Shown: positions 35,085 to 43,582 of the stretch, piece after piece
Layout of the letters: each line of letters begins with the position of its first letter
Numbering within the stretch: position 1 is the stretch's first letter
Assembly (NCBI GenBank): GCA_016286385.1
Contig: JAEESO010000004.1
Span: forward strand, 62,001 to 126,000
DNA from: Bacteroidales bacterium
GTDB lineage: Bacteria; Bacteroidota; Bacteroidia; Bacteroidales; UBA932
Reading direction: 5' to 3'
Length of the DNA: 64,000 nucleotides
The notes under the pieces: model-generated
What the model was told of the DNA's origin: nothing
The model's input: only the letters and a program-made list of their open reading frames with translations
Databases searched by the model: none
Made by a program: the position numbers and the translations under genes

Positions 35085-38000
35085 TTATTTGCCTGCAAGG
35101 CGTTTGTAGGTGTTCAGACGGACTTTTGCGAATTCCTCGGTCTTGGAGAGGAGTTCATCGGCCTGGTCCGGGAACATCTTGTAGAGGGATGCGAAGCGTA
35201 CCTCACCCTTCAGGAAGTCCTGGAACTTGGTCCAGTCGGGTTCCTTGGAGTCAAGGGTGAACGGATTCTTGTCCGTGCCTTCTAGGGCGGGGTTGTAGCG
35301 GTAGAGGTGCCAGTAACCGCACTCTACGGCCAGTTTCTCTTCCTTCTGGCTCAGACCCATACCGGCTTTGAGGCCGTGGTTGATACAAGGGCTGTAGGCG
35401 ATGATGAGGGAAGGTCCGTTGTAGGCCTCGGCTTCCTTGATTGCATTGAAGAACTGGACGGGAGATGCACCCATTGCCACCTGGGCAACGTAAACGTAGC
35501 CGTAGGAGATGGCCATCATACCAAGGTCCTTCTTGCGGATCTTCTTACCAGAGGCGGCAAACTTGGCGATTGCGCCAACGGGGGTGGCCTTTGAGCTCTG
35601 ACCGCCGGTGTTGGAGTAAACTTCCGTGTCAAGGACAAGGATGTTCACGTTCTCACCGCTGGCAAGGACGTGGTCCAGGCCGCCGTAACCGATATCATAG
35701 GAAGCACCGTCACCGCCGATTATCCACTGGCTGCGGGCAACGATGAAGTGCTGGTACTCTACAAGCTTCTTGCAGGTGTCGCAGCTGCATTCCTTTGCAA
35801 GAGGGACAATCTTGTCTGCTACCTCGCGGGTTACAGCGGGATCCTGGGGAGCCTCAAGCCACTTGGCTGCGAGGGCCTTGATCTCCTGGCTGCAGCAATC
35901 GCACTCAAGAGCCTGCTTCATCAGACCGGTAACAGTTTCACGGGCTCGGTCGGAGCCAAGCTTCATGCCAAGGCCGAATTCGCAGAAGTCCTCAAAGAGG
36001 GAGTTCTGCCATGCGGGGCCGTGACCCTGGGCGTTGGTGCAGTAAGGGGAGGCGGGGAAGGAAGCGCCGTAGATGGAGGAGCAACCCGTTGCGTTTGCAA
36101 TCATCATATGGTCTCCGAAGAGCTGGGTGATGTTTTTTACGTAAGGGGTTTCACCGCAACCTGCGCAGGCGCCGCTGTACTCAAACAGAGGCTGTGCAAA
36201 CTGGGCGTTCTTCATGTTGGCCTTCTTGTCAACATATTCCTTGTAACCTACATGCTTGTTGAGGTAGTCGAAGTTTACCTGCTCTGCTGTGTCGTCAATG
36301 TAAGGAACCATCTTGAGGGCCTTTTCAGGCTTTGCAAGACAGACATCCACGCAGTTGCCGCAACCGGTGCAGTCGTCAACTGAAACTGCAAGGGCGTACT
36401 TGAAGTCCTTGAGGTTGGCCTTGCCCTGGGCAAGCTTGAGACCTGCGGGAACCTTTGCGGCCTCTTCCTCAGTGAGGAGGAACGGGCGGATTGCAGCGTG
36501 AGGGCAGACGAAGGCGCAGTTGTTACACTGGATACACTTTTCAGCGTCCCAGGTGGGAACGTTCACGGCTACGCCGCGCTTCTCAAAGGCAGCGGTGCCG
36601 TTGGGCATTGTACCGTCTGCGTAAGGCAGGAATGCGCTTACGGGGAGGGTGTCGCCGGCCTGGGCGTTCACTATATCGGCAATATCCTTTACGAATGCGG
36701 GGGCCAGACGGCCCTTGCCCGGGTTCTCGAACTTGGCGGAGATGTTTGCCCACTCTGCGGGAACCTTGATCTCTGTGTATTCTCCACCGCGGTCTACTGC
36801 AGCGTAGTTCATGTTCACAACGTTCTCACCCTTCTTGCCGTAGGACTTCACGATTGCATCTTTCATGTACTTCACGGCGTCCTCTGCGGGGATGATGCCG
36901 GTGATGCGGAAAAATGCGCTCTGGAGGATGGTGTTGGTACGTCCGCCAAGGCCGATTTCTGCGGCAATCTTGGTGGCGTTGATGATATAGACCTTGATGT
37001 GCTTGCGGCCGATGGTAGCCTTCACATTGTCAGGGATGTTCTTGATGGTCTCTTCCTCATCCCAGAGGGAGTTGAGAAGGAGGGTGCCGCCTTCCTTGAT
37101 GCCCTTCAGGACATCATATTTCTTAAGGTAGGAAGGAACGTGGCAGGCCACGAAATCCGGGGTGTTCACAAGGTACGGGGCCTTGATGGGGCTTACGCCG
37201 AAGCGGAGGTGGGAGCAGGTGTAGCCGCCGGACTTCTTGGAGTCATAGTCGAAGTATGCCTGGCTGTAGAGATCCGTGTGGGAGCCGATGATCTTAATGG
37301 TGTTCTTGTTGGCACCTACGGTACCGTCACTGCCAAGGCCGTAGAACTTGCACTCGGTGGTGCCGGGCTTCACGATTGAAACTTCGCTCTTGATAGGAAG
37401 GCTCTTGAATGTGACATCATCCACAATGCCGATGGTGAAATCGGCCTTGGGCTCCTTTGCGTCAAGGTTGTCATAGACGGCCACGATCTGGGCGGGAGTG
37501 GTGTCCTTTGAGGACAGGCCGTAACGGCCGCCGATGATAAGGACGTTGTCCTTGCCCTGGAAGAGGGCCCTGACATCCGTGAAGAGGGGCTCTCCAACTG
37601 CGCCGGGTTCCTTGGTGCGGTCAAGCACGGCGATGCGGCGGACGCTCTTGGGAAGCACAGAGAAGAAGTATTTCTCACTGAAGGGCCTGTAGAGGTGGCA
37701 GGTGATGAGACCGTACTTGCGGCCGCGGCCTGCGAGGTAATCTATGGTTTCCTTGATGGTTTCTGTTACGGAACCCATTGCAACGATGATGTTCTCTGCG
37801 GTGGGGTCACCGTAGTACTCGAAGGGACGGTAACTGCGGCCGGTGAGTTCAGAGATTTCACCCATGTAGCGGGCTACGATATCCGGAACTGCATCGTAGA
37901 ACTGGTTGCGGGTTTCAACTGCCTGGAAGTAGACGTCACCGTTCTGGGCTGTACCGCGGGTTACGGGAGCGTCAGGGTTGAGGGCGCGCTCGCGGAAACG

Positions 38001-38609
38001 GCGGAGGGCCTTTTCGGATACCATCTGGCGGAGGGCGTCCTCATCCAGGGCCTCGATCTTCTGGATTTCATGGGAAGTACGGAAACCGTCAAAGAAGTGG
38101 AGGAACGGGAGGCTTGACTTGATTGATGCAAGATGTGCAACGGCTGCAAGGTCCTGGGCTTCCTGGACGGAACCGGATGCCAGCATGCAGAAGCCGGTCT
38201 GGCGGCATGCCATTACGTCCTGGTGGTCTCCGAATATGGAAAGGGCGTGGCTTGCAAGGGCGCGGGCGCTCACATGGAATACGGTGGGCAGCATTTCGCC
38301 GGCAATCTTGTACATATTGGGAATCATCAGAAGAAGTCCCTGGGAGGCGGTGAAGGTGGAGGTGAGGGCACCGGCCTGGAGAGAGCCGTGAACGGCGCCT
38401 GCGGCACCGGCCTCACTCTGCATCTCAGTTACTTTCACTGTCTCACCCCACAGGTTTTTCTTACCGTGGGCAGCCCACTCATCAATGTTCTCTGCCATAG
38501 TTGAGGAGGGCGTGATAGGGTAGATGGCTGCGTGCTCGCTGAACAGGTAAGCGATGTTACTGGCGGCATAGTTACCATCACAGGTGATGAATTTCTTTTC
38601 TTTTGCCAT
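35085..38609 (-). CDS. nifJ: Pyruvate:ferredoxin (flavodoxin) oxidoreductase
   Basis: The 1174-residue single-chain enzyme converts pyruvate and CoA to acetyl-CoA and CO2 and passes electrons to ferredoxin. Domains in order: pyruvate-binding gamma-type domain (AIYPITPSSTMAE), transketolase-like and CoA-binding domains, a gamma/EKR domain, a 2[4Fe-4S] ferredoxin domain (CIQCNNCAFVCP and CTGCGNCVDVC, about residues 690-760), and a C-terminal TPP domain with GGDGASYDIGYGGLDH and LDTEVYSNTGGQSSKATP. The length is standard. It indicates fermentative anaerobic metabolism. It lies 31 bases downstream of fabD. Confidence 0.97.
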   Translation of the reverse strand: MAKEKKFITCDGNYAASNIAYLFSEHAAIYPITPSSTMAENIDEWAAHGKKNLWGETVKVTEMQSEAGAAGAVHGSLQAGALTSTFTASQGLLLMIPNMYKIAGEMLPTVFHVSARALASHALSIFGDHQDVMACRQTGFCMLASGSVQEAQDLAAVAHLASIKSSLPFLHFFDGFRTSHEIQKIEALDEDALRQMVSEKALRRFRERALNPDAPVTRGTAQNGDVYFQAVETRNQFYDAVPDIVARYMGEISELTGRSYRPFEYYGDPTAENIIVAMGSVTETIKETIDYLAGRGRKYGLITCHLYRPFSEKYFFSVLPKSVRRIAVLDRTKEPGAVGEPLFTDVRALFQGKDNVLIIGGRYGLSSKDTTPAQIVAVYDNLDAKEPKADFTIGIVDDVTFKSLPIKSEVSIVKPGTTECKFYGLGSDGTVGANKNTIKIIGSHTDLYSQAYFDYDSKKSGGYTCSHLRFGVSPIKAPYLVNTPDFVACHVPSYLKKYDVLKGIKEGGTLLLNSLWDEEETIKNIPDNVKATIGRKHIKVYIINATKIAAEIGLGGRTNTILQSAFFRITGIIPAEDAVKYMKDAIVKSYGKKGENVVNMNYAAVDRGGEYTEIKVPAEWANISAKFENPGKGRLAPAFVKDIADIVNAQAGDTLPVSAFLPYADGTMPNGTAAFEKRGVAVNVPTWDAEKCIQCNNCAFVCPHAAIRPFLLTEEEAAKVPAGLKLAQGKANLKDFKYALAVSVDDCTGCGNCVDVCLAKPEKALKMVPYIDDTAEQVNFDYLNKHVGYKEYVDKKANMKNAQFAQPLFEYSGACAGCGETPYVKNITQLFGDHMMIANATGCSSIYGASFPASPYCTNAQGHGPAWQNSLFEDFCEFGLGMKLGSDRARETVTGLMKQALECDCCSQEIKALAAKWLEAPQDPAVTREVADKIVPLAKECSCDTCKKLVEYQHFIVARSQWIIGGDGASYDIGYGGLDHVLASGENVNILVLDTEVYSNTGGQSSKATPVGAIAKFAASGKKIRKKDLGMMAISYGYVYVAQVAMGASPVQFFNAIKEAEAYNGPSLIIAYSPCINHGLKAGMGLSQKEEKLAVECGYWHLYRYNPALEGTDKNPFTLDSKEPDWTKFQDFLKGEVRFASLYKMFPDQADELLSKTEEFAKVRLNTYKRLAGK

Positions 38610-38640
38610 AGTTTGAAATGTGGTTAATATTTATTGTTTA

Positions 38641-39510
38641 CTATTGAATTCCTTCAATTATGAGCTCAGGATCTGCGGCAATCCTAGACACGAGGCCCTG
38701 CAGTACTGTTCCAGGGCCGATTTCCACAAAGCGGGAAGCGCCGTCTGCAATCATGTTCTGGACGGTCTTGGTCCAGCGGACGGGACTTGTGAGCTGCTTC
38801 AGGCAGTTTTCCTTAATGAGGCCGGGATCCGTTGTGGGAGCTGCAGTGACGTTCTGATAGATGGGGCAGCGGGGTGTCTTGAAAGGTGTGGCCTCAATGG
38901 CCTTGGCAAGCTCTATGCGTGCGGGCTCCATAAGAGGGGAGTGGAAGGCACCGCTCACAGGAAGCACCAGGGCGCGCTTTGCACCGGCTTCCTTAAGCTT
39001 TGCACAGGCCTCTTCCACGGCCGATAATTCTCCGGAGATGACTACCTGCCCGGGGGAGTTGTAATTTGCGGGAACTACGCCGGGGATATGGGCACATATT
39101 CTCTCAATTGTTTCATCGTCCAGTTTTATGACGGCAGCCATGGTGCCGGGAACTTTCTCGCAGCATTTCTGCATTGCGGCTGCGCGGGCGGCAACAAGCC
39201 TGAGGCCGTCCTCAAAGCTGAGGGCGCCGGCGGCAACAAGTGCGCTGAATTCTCCAAGGGAGTGGCCTGCAACCATATCCGGCTGCTGTGCCTGTTCCAT
39301 TGCAAGGATGGTGGAGTGGATGAAGATTGCCGGCTGGGTTACTTTTGTGGCCTTGAGGGCATCGGCCTCCCCCTCAAACATGATGTCCGTAATACGGAAG
39401 CCAAGGATTTCATTGGCCTTTTCAAAAAGCTCCTTGCGGGAGGGGTAGAGATCTTTGGCCATTCCCGGAAATTGGGAACCCTGGCCGGGGAAAATATATG
39501 CTGTCTTCAT
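38641..39510 (-). CDS. fabD: Malonyl-CoA:ACP transacylase FabD
   Basis: The protein has 289 residues from the ATG at 39510 (a 10-residue upstream extension has no family match). It loads malonate onto acyl carrier protein for fatty acid synthesis in the cytosol. FPGQGSQFPGM is the oxyanion loop, and GHSLGE places the catalytic Ser at residue 84. The His partner lies in VSGAFHSPLM. Length is normal. It has its own promoter and probably runs on into nifJ, linking acetyl-CoA supply with lipid synthesis. Confidence 0.96.
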   Translation of the reverse strand: MKTAYIFPGQGSQFPGMAKDLYPSRKELFEKANEILGFRITDIMFEGEADALKATKVTQPAIFIHSTILAMEQAQQPDMVAGHSLGEFSALVAAGALSFEDGLRLVAARAAAMQKCCEKVPGTMAAVIKLDDETIERICAHIPGVVPANYNSPGQVVISGELSAVEEACAKLKEAGAKRALVLPVSGAFHSPLMEPARIELAKAIEATPFKTPRCPIYQNVTAAPTTDPGLIKENCLKQLTSPVRWTKTVQNMIADGASRFVEIGPGTVLQGLVSRIAADPELIIEGIQ

Positions 39511-39528
39511 TAAATACGTATAAGCATA

Positions 39529-39536
39529 CAAAGATA
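39529..39536 (-). promoter_or_regulatory. Predicted -7 box for fabD
   Basis: The minus strand reads TATCTTTG, 18 bases before the ATG at 39510. Confidence 0.5.
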
Positions 39537-39575
39537 ACAATTATTTTTGGCATTTGAAAACAATTGTTCGGGCAT

Positions 39576-39609
39576 AAAAACAGATGACCGCCCGGGAGGC
39601 AGTCATCTG
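39576..39609 (-). terminator. Terminator of the tRNA-Arg gene
   Basis: Arms 39581-39588 and 39602-39609 are perfect, and pairing continues to a 12-base stem with one G-T pair. On the minus strand the hairpin is followed by TTTTT (39576-39580). It begins just after the tRNA 3' end. Confidence 0.88.
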
Positions 39610-39614
39610 GAAGG

Positions 39615-39686
39615 TACCTCTGCTCGGAATCGAACCGGGACCAACGGAACCGGAATCCGTTATTCTATCCTTTAAACTACAGAGGC
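39615..39686 (-). tRNA. tRNA-Arg (anticodon CCG)
   Basis: A 72-base cloverleaf on the minus strand. The acceptor stem GCCTCTG pairs with CAGAGGT (one G-U pair at the end). The anticodon stem ACGGA/TCCGT encloses loop TTCCGGT with anticodon CCG, and the T-arm contains GGTTCGATTCC. The discriminator is A and CCA is not encoded. A TAACTTTG box lies upstream and a strong terminator downstream, so it is a single-gene unit. Confidence 0.95.
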
Positions 39687-39695
39687 AAGGGACTG

Positions 39696-39703
39696 CAAAG
39701 TTA
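39696..39703 (-). promoter_or_regulatory. Predicted -7 box for tRNA-Arg
   Basis: The minus strand reads TAACTTTG, nine bases before the mature tRNA 5' end. Confidence 0.5.
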
Positions 39704-39712
39704 GAAAATTTT

Positions 39713-39744
39713 TTTGGAAGCGCAGGCCGATTTTAATATATTTG
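39713..39744 (+). promoter_or_regulatory. Promoter of the M48-TerB gene
   Basis: TTTG (39713-39716), 20-base spacer, TATATTTG (39737-39744); the ATG at 39773 follows 28 bases later. It is divergent from the tRNA-Arg promoter. Confidence 0.7.
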
Positions 39745-39772
39745 CAATAACGAACCATATAACAATCACAAT

Positions 39773-40981
39773 ATGAACCTATTTAATCCTGAGATTAAGC
39801 TTGAGAAGCAGCTTCAGGCGCAGATTTACAACGCCCTTGAAGGAGACGTGGTGAACTTCATCCTTTCCCGCGCCGGAGATACCCCGGACGACATTTATCA
39901 CAGAAGTGAGATGGAGGGCCAGAGCATGAAGGTGGACAAGGACGTGATGGGGGATTTTTACAGACTTTGCATGGACGTGAAGGCACGTCTTGGATTCAAG
40001 GATCCCGTAGACTTCTACATCACCGGCAGCCAGCAGGTAAACGCCTGGTCCCTTGCTGCAAAGACAGAGGGTAACGCCCATATAGTGAACGTATACTCAG
40101 GTCTGTACAATCTCATGAATGAGGATGAGCTGCGCTTCATCGTGGGCCATGAGCTTGGGCACCTCATAAACCACGACACTTCCCTGAGGCGCCTTATCGG
40201 CTTTATCTATCCACAGGGAACCCAGATTCCCGTTGCCCTGCAGTTTAAGATCAACCTTCACGACCAACTTGCAGAACTTGTGGCCGACCGCTACGGATAC
40301 CTTGCCTGTGGCAAGCTGGAGGCATGTGTGACGGGTTTTTTCAAACTGTCTTCGGGAATTGATCTCACAAAGCTTGGAGTAAGTATTGAAGAACTCCTTG
40401 AGAAGAACGACAAATCGCTTGACTTTTTCCTCAACGGCGGAGGCCTTAGCTTTGAGGACCACCCAGTGCACCCCATCCGCACCCAGGCAATAAAACTCTT
40501 TGCAAGGGCCGGTTCGGAAAAGGAGCTTGAAGAGGGAATGAACCAGCTTATACAGGTGCTCCTCAAGAGCGGGAGCAACCCCATGGACCCGCCTATGTCA
40601 GTTTTCATAGCCACCGCCGGCATCATAGCCGCCAGCATAGACGGACAGGTGTCCAAGGAGGAATATGAGCATATTGTGCGTACCCTTGCATCTTCCCACC
40701 TGTTCCCTTCACAGTTTGTGGAAAACATTTCCCACGAGAACGTGGACAAACTGTTCCAGGATGCCGTCAATGCCCTGATAGAGGCCGATCCTTCAATCCG
40801 TCCGGGACTCCTTCAATATATGATAGAGATTGTGATCGCAGACAAGGACATCCATGAAAAAGAGGTGAATTTCATCTACGATATCGGCCGGAAACTGGGC
40901 CTTGACCCCAAGGAAATCTCCCGGATTTTCGCAGGCATGGTTCAGCGCTACTTCAGCCCCAGCCTCTCTTCACTGGCATAA
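39773..40981 (+). CDS. M48 metalloprotease fused to a TerB-like domain
   Basis: The 402-residue protein has no signal peptide or membrane segment and so should be cytosolic. Residues about 60-260 form an M48 peptidase domain with H-E-L-G-H (His126, Glu127, His130) and a likely third ligand in QLAELVADRYGYLA. Residues about 280-395 look like a TerB (tellurite-resistance) domain: the helical repeat SVFIATAGIIAASIDGQVSKEE and the second copy MIEIVIADKDIHEKEVNFIYDIGRKLGLD carry paired acidic residues typical of TerB metal sites. The role is unknown; a regulated cytosolic protease is one guess. The gene stands alone with its own promoter. Confidence 0.78.
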   Translation: MNLFNPEIKLEKQLQAQIYNALEGDVVNFILSRAGDTPDDIYHRSEMEGQSMKVDKDVMGDFYRLCMDVKARLGFKDPVDFYITGSQQVNAWSLAAKTEGNAHIVNVYSGLYNLMNEDELRFIVGHELGHLINHDTSLRRLIGFIYPQGTQIPVALQFKINLHDQLAELVADRYGYLACGKLEACVTGFFKLSSGIDLTKLGVSIEELLEKNDKSLDFFLNGGGLSFEDHPVHPIRTQAIKLFARAGSEKELEEGMNQLIQVLLKSGSNPMDPPMSVFIATAGIIAASIDGQVSKEEYEHIVRTLASSHLFPSQFVENISHENVDKLFQDAVNALIEADPSIRPGLLQYMIEIVIADKDIHEKEVNFIYDIGRKLGLDPKEISRIFAGMVQRYFSPSLSSLA

Positions 40982-41019
40982 AAACATGGGATAAAGAGTG
41001 ACGGCATCGTTTTTTTACG

Positions 41020-41027
41020 TATATTTG
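41020..41027 (+). promoter_or_regulatory. Predicted -7 box for the BamA-like gene
   Basis: TATATTTG, 45 bases before the ATG at 41073. The surrounding TTTTTTACGTAnATTT is shared with the hypB promoter at 62224-62239. Confidence 0.55.
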
Positions 41028-41072
41028 CGTAATTATTTGACAGAAACTAAACCACAACACTAATCATTAATT

Positions 41073-42521
41073 ATGAAAAAACTACTTTTAACTGCACTTT
41101 TGTTAGCTTTTGGCCTGTCCGCAGTTGCACAGGAAGAAGAGAAGGAAATGAAGAAAGGCTGGAGCTTCGGCGTGCTGCCTACTGCCACGTATTCCGTAGA
41201 TAACGGTTTCCAGGCAGGACTTTTCGGAGACGTGTATTATTATGGTGACGGCTCCACCTATCCGGATCCCGTTCATAAGATCAGCTGGGAAGGCTCCTAC
41301 TTCACCCACAGTCACCGTATGCGTCTGTACCTGGCCTATGACTCCAAGTACCTTATCCCCAAAATGAGGGTGAACGCATCAGTTACATATGTTACAGACC
41401 CTCTGTACAGCTTCTGGGGCTTCAACGGTCCTGCGGCAGTTCAGGATTATGACATTTGGTCAAACCGCCACACTGGCGCTGGAAATCATCTCAATTACTA
41501 TGGCATGAGCCGTGATATGCTCCGTGTCCTTGCAAATTTCCAGGGTCAAATTGTCCCTCATCTCAACTGGGCAGCCGGCGTTAACTTCTGGTACTGGAAG
41601 ATGGGCGCTATGCGTGACAATGGCGTTAAGAAGGTTGGTAATGAGACATTTGATGAAGCTCAGAAATACAACACTGATGTTACCCTTTATAACAAGTACG
41701 TTCAGCTGGGCGCAATTCATGAAGATGAGAAAAACGGAGGTCTTGCACTTGAGCTGAATGCCGGTGTTGTATTTGACACCCGTGATATGGAGGCTGCTCC
41801 TAACAAGGGTATCTGGGCAGAGGCATACCTCAATGGTAACGTTCTCCAGCACCAATACCTCAAGGCCTGTGTCTATTTCCGTCACTATGTAAGCATTCCC
41901 ATTCCCATTCCTGCCGGCAATCCAGTATTTGCATATCGCCTTGCCTGGCAGCAGACCCTTCTTGGAGAGACTCCTATCTATATGATCCAGAACGTTCCGC
42001 TGCTGGTCCAGCGTAATATGATCTCCGAAGGCTTCGGTTCTTCCAATACCATCCGTGGTCTTCGCGAAAACCGCATTCTTGCAGAGGGCATGGCATGGGC
42101 AAACACTGAATTGCGTGTTAAACTCGTGAATTTCAAACTCTTCAACCAGTATTTCTATGTGGCGTTGAACCCCTTCTTTGATGCCGGTATCATAACTAAG
42201 CCTTATAGGACAGACGTTATGAAAGGTATTATCACGGATGAGAATCTTAAGGACTATGACTTTAGCGCTTATAGGGATTACCTTGCAAACAATCCTAAAG
42301 AAGCTGCAAATAAGGCAAGGTTTGAAGCACTCCATGACGCCAACTACAACGGTACTATTTATGATGACTCCCATATCAAGGAGTTTATCTATAGCGCTGG
42401 TGCTGGCCTGAAGATCGCCATGAACCAGAACTTCATCGTCTCTGCAGAATTTGCAAAGTGCTTCACCCCTGGCCTTGACGCTGGCCTCTGGATCGGTATC
42501 GGCATTAACTATCAGTTCTAA
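41073..42521 (+). CDS. BamA/TamA-type outer membrane barrel protein without POTRA domains
   Basis: The 482-residue protein has a signal peptide (MKKLLLTALLLAFGLSAVAQ) and goes almost directly into a 16-strand Omp85-type barrel. Indicative segments are GVVFDTRDMEAAPNKGIWAEAYL, the L6-loop-like FGSSNTIRGLRENRILA (with R-G-L) and a final GLWIGIGINYQF. No POTRA repeats fit between the signal and barrel. POTRA-less surface-antigen proteins of this kind are common in Bacteroidota and their role is unsettled. The next gene begins five bases after its stop, so a lipoprotein hydrolase is coexpressed. Confidence 0.85.
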   Translation: MKKLLLTALLLAFGLSAVAQEEEKEMKKGWSFGVLPTATYSVDNGFQAGLFGDVYYYGDGSTYPDPVHKISWEGSYFTHSHRMRLYLAYDSKYLIPKMRVNASVTYVTDPLYSFWGFNGPAAVQDYDIWSNRHTGAGNHLNYYGMSRDMLRVLANFQGQIVPHLNWAAGVNFWYWKMGAMRDNGVKKVGNETFDEAQKYNTDVTLYNKYVQLGAIHEDEKNGGLALELNAGVVFDTRDMEAAPNKGIWAEAYLNGNVLQHQYLKACVYFRHYVSIPIPIPAGNPVFAYRLAWQQTLLGETPIYMIQNVPLLVQRNMISEGFGSSNTIRGLRENRILAEGMAWANTELRVKLVNFKLFNQYFYVALNPFFDAGIITKPYRTDVMKGIITDENLKDYDFSAYRDYLANNPKEAANKARFEALHDANYNGTIYDDSHIKEFIYSAGAGLKIAMNQNFIVSAEFAKCFTPGLDAGLWIGIGINYQF

Positions 42522-42526
42522 GCCAT

Positions 42527-43537
42527 ATGAAAAGGATTTTCAACGCTATGGCCATCGGCCTGATGGCCCTTTCCCTCAGCGGCTGCCTTGCCGGTAAGTT
42601 CATGTCCAGCTATGCGCTTACACCTTCAGTGCACGGCGTGGCCGATATAGACCGCACCCGCGAAAAGGCGGATTCCCTCCTTCCCGGCTCAACGGCCTGG
42701 TACGACGGCCTCAAGGCCCAGGGCATCCTTAAGGACGTCTGGACCACCAGCTGGGACAACAAGAACATCCACGCCTGCTACGTACCTGCAAAGGACCCCG
42801 CAAATGCCCAGGGCACCGCAATCGTGGTTCACGGTTATGGCGACAACCACTTTGTATTCCTCTATCTTGTACGCATGTACAGGGATGAATTCAACTACAA
42901 TGTCCTGTTCCCGGATCTTCAGTATCACGGTTATTCAGAGGGTGATGAGATCCAGATGGGCTGGTTCGACCGCCTTGACCTTGAAATCTGGGCAAAGGAA
43001 GCCCACAAGATCTTCAACGACGACTTCATGGTGTTCCACGGCGTATCAATGGGCGGTGCAACCGTCATGATGGCTTCCGGAGATGAGCTCCCTGAGTATG
43101 TGAAGGCAATTGTTGAAGACTGCGGCTACACTTCCGTTGTATCCCAGTTCAACAAGAACCGTAAGGACAGCTTCGGTTTCATCCCTCCGGATGTACTCCA
43201 GAGCGCATCCCTCGTGGCCAAGAAGAAATACGGCTGGGGCTTCTGGGAGGCTTCTTCAGTTGAGCAGCTCAAAAAGAGCACCGTCCCCATGCTCTTCATC
43301 CACGGTGACGCCGACGACTTTGTCCCGTTCAGCCACCTTCAGAAGAACTACGACGCAAAGAAGCACGGTTACAAGGAAATGTACGTGTGTCCCGGCGCAG
43401 TTCACGCAAACTCCTTCCAGAAGGATCCTGCCGCTTACAAGGCAAGGGTACTGAACTTCCTCAAGACCGTCAGGAACATGATTTCCCTCGGAATCTATCC
43501 GGACGGCACAAACAGAGGTTATATCGTTAACAAATAG
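42527..43537 (+). CDS. Alpha/beta-hydrolase lipoprotein
   Basis: The 336-residue protein is a predicted lipoprotein (L-S-G-C, Cys20) with an alpha/beta-hydrolase fold: IVVHGYGDNHFVF (oxyanion region), nucleophile Ser174 in HGVSMGG, a probable Asp in HGDADDFVPF and a His in GAVHANSF. It resembles the Bacteroidota group of serine aminopeptidase/thioesterase-like hydrolases with an N-terminal extension (about 25-90). The substrate is unknown. It follows the BamA-like gene by five bases. A terminator hairpin immediately follows its stop. Confidence 0.85.
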   Translation: MKRIFNAMAIGLMALSLSGCLAGKFMSSYALTPSVHGVADIDRTREKADSLLPGSTAWYDGLKAQGILKDVWTTSWDNKNIHACYVPAKDPANAQGTAIVVHGYGDNHFVFLYLVRMYRDEFNYNVLFPDLQYHGYSEGDEIQMGWFDRLDLEIWAKEAHKIFNDDFMVFHGVSMGGATVMMASGDELPEYVKAIVEDCGYTSVVSQFNKNRKDSFGFIPPDVLQSASLVAKKKYGWGFWEASSVEQLKKSTVPMLFIHGDADDFVPFSHLQKNYDAKKHGYKEMYVCPGAVHANSFQKDPAAYKARVLNFLKTVRNMISLGIYPDGTNRGYIVNK

Positions 43538-43545
43538 TTCTACTG

Positions 43546-43577
43546 AGGCCCCTCTGCCAGAGGGGTCTCTGTTTTTT
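43546..43577 (+). terminator. Terminator hairpin immediately before glpK
   Basis: CCCCTCTG and CAGAGGGG pair across a very short loop and are followed by TCTCTG and six Ts. The T-run ends five bases before the glpK ATG, and no promoter box is visible between the hairpin and glpK. It may work as an attenuator. Confidence 0.75.
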
Positions 43578-43582
43578 GCATT

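Noticed and set aside
35085..38609. nifJ as evidence for nitrogen fixation
   Set aside because: The gene name is historical. Full-length PFOR is common in fermentative anaerobes and no nif genes are present.
41460..42374. 304-codon open frame on the minus strand over the BamA-like gene
   Set aside because: Fully inside a convincing barrel gene with a signal peptide and promoter; no domain of its own.
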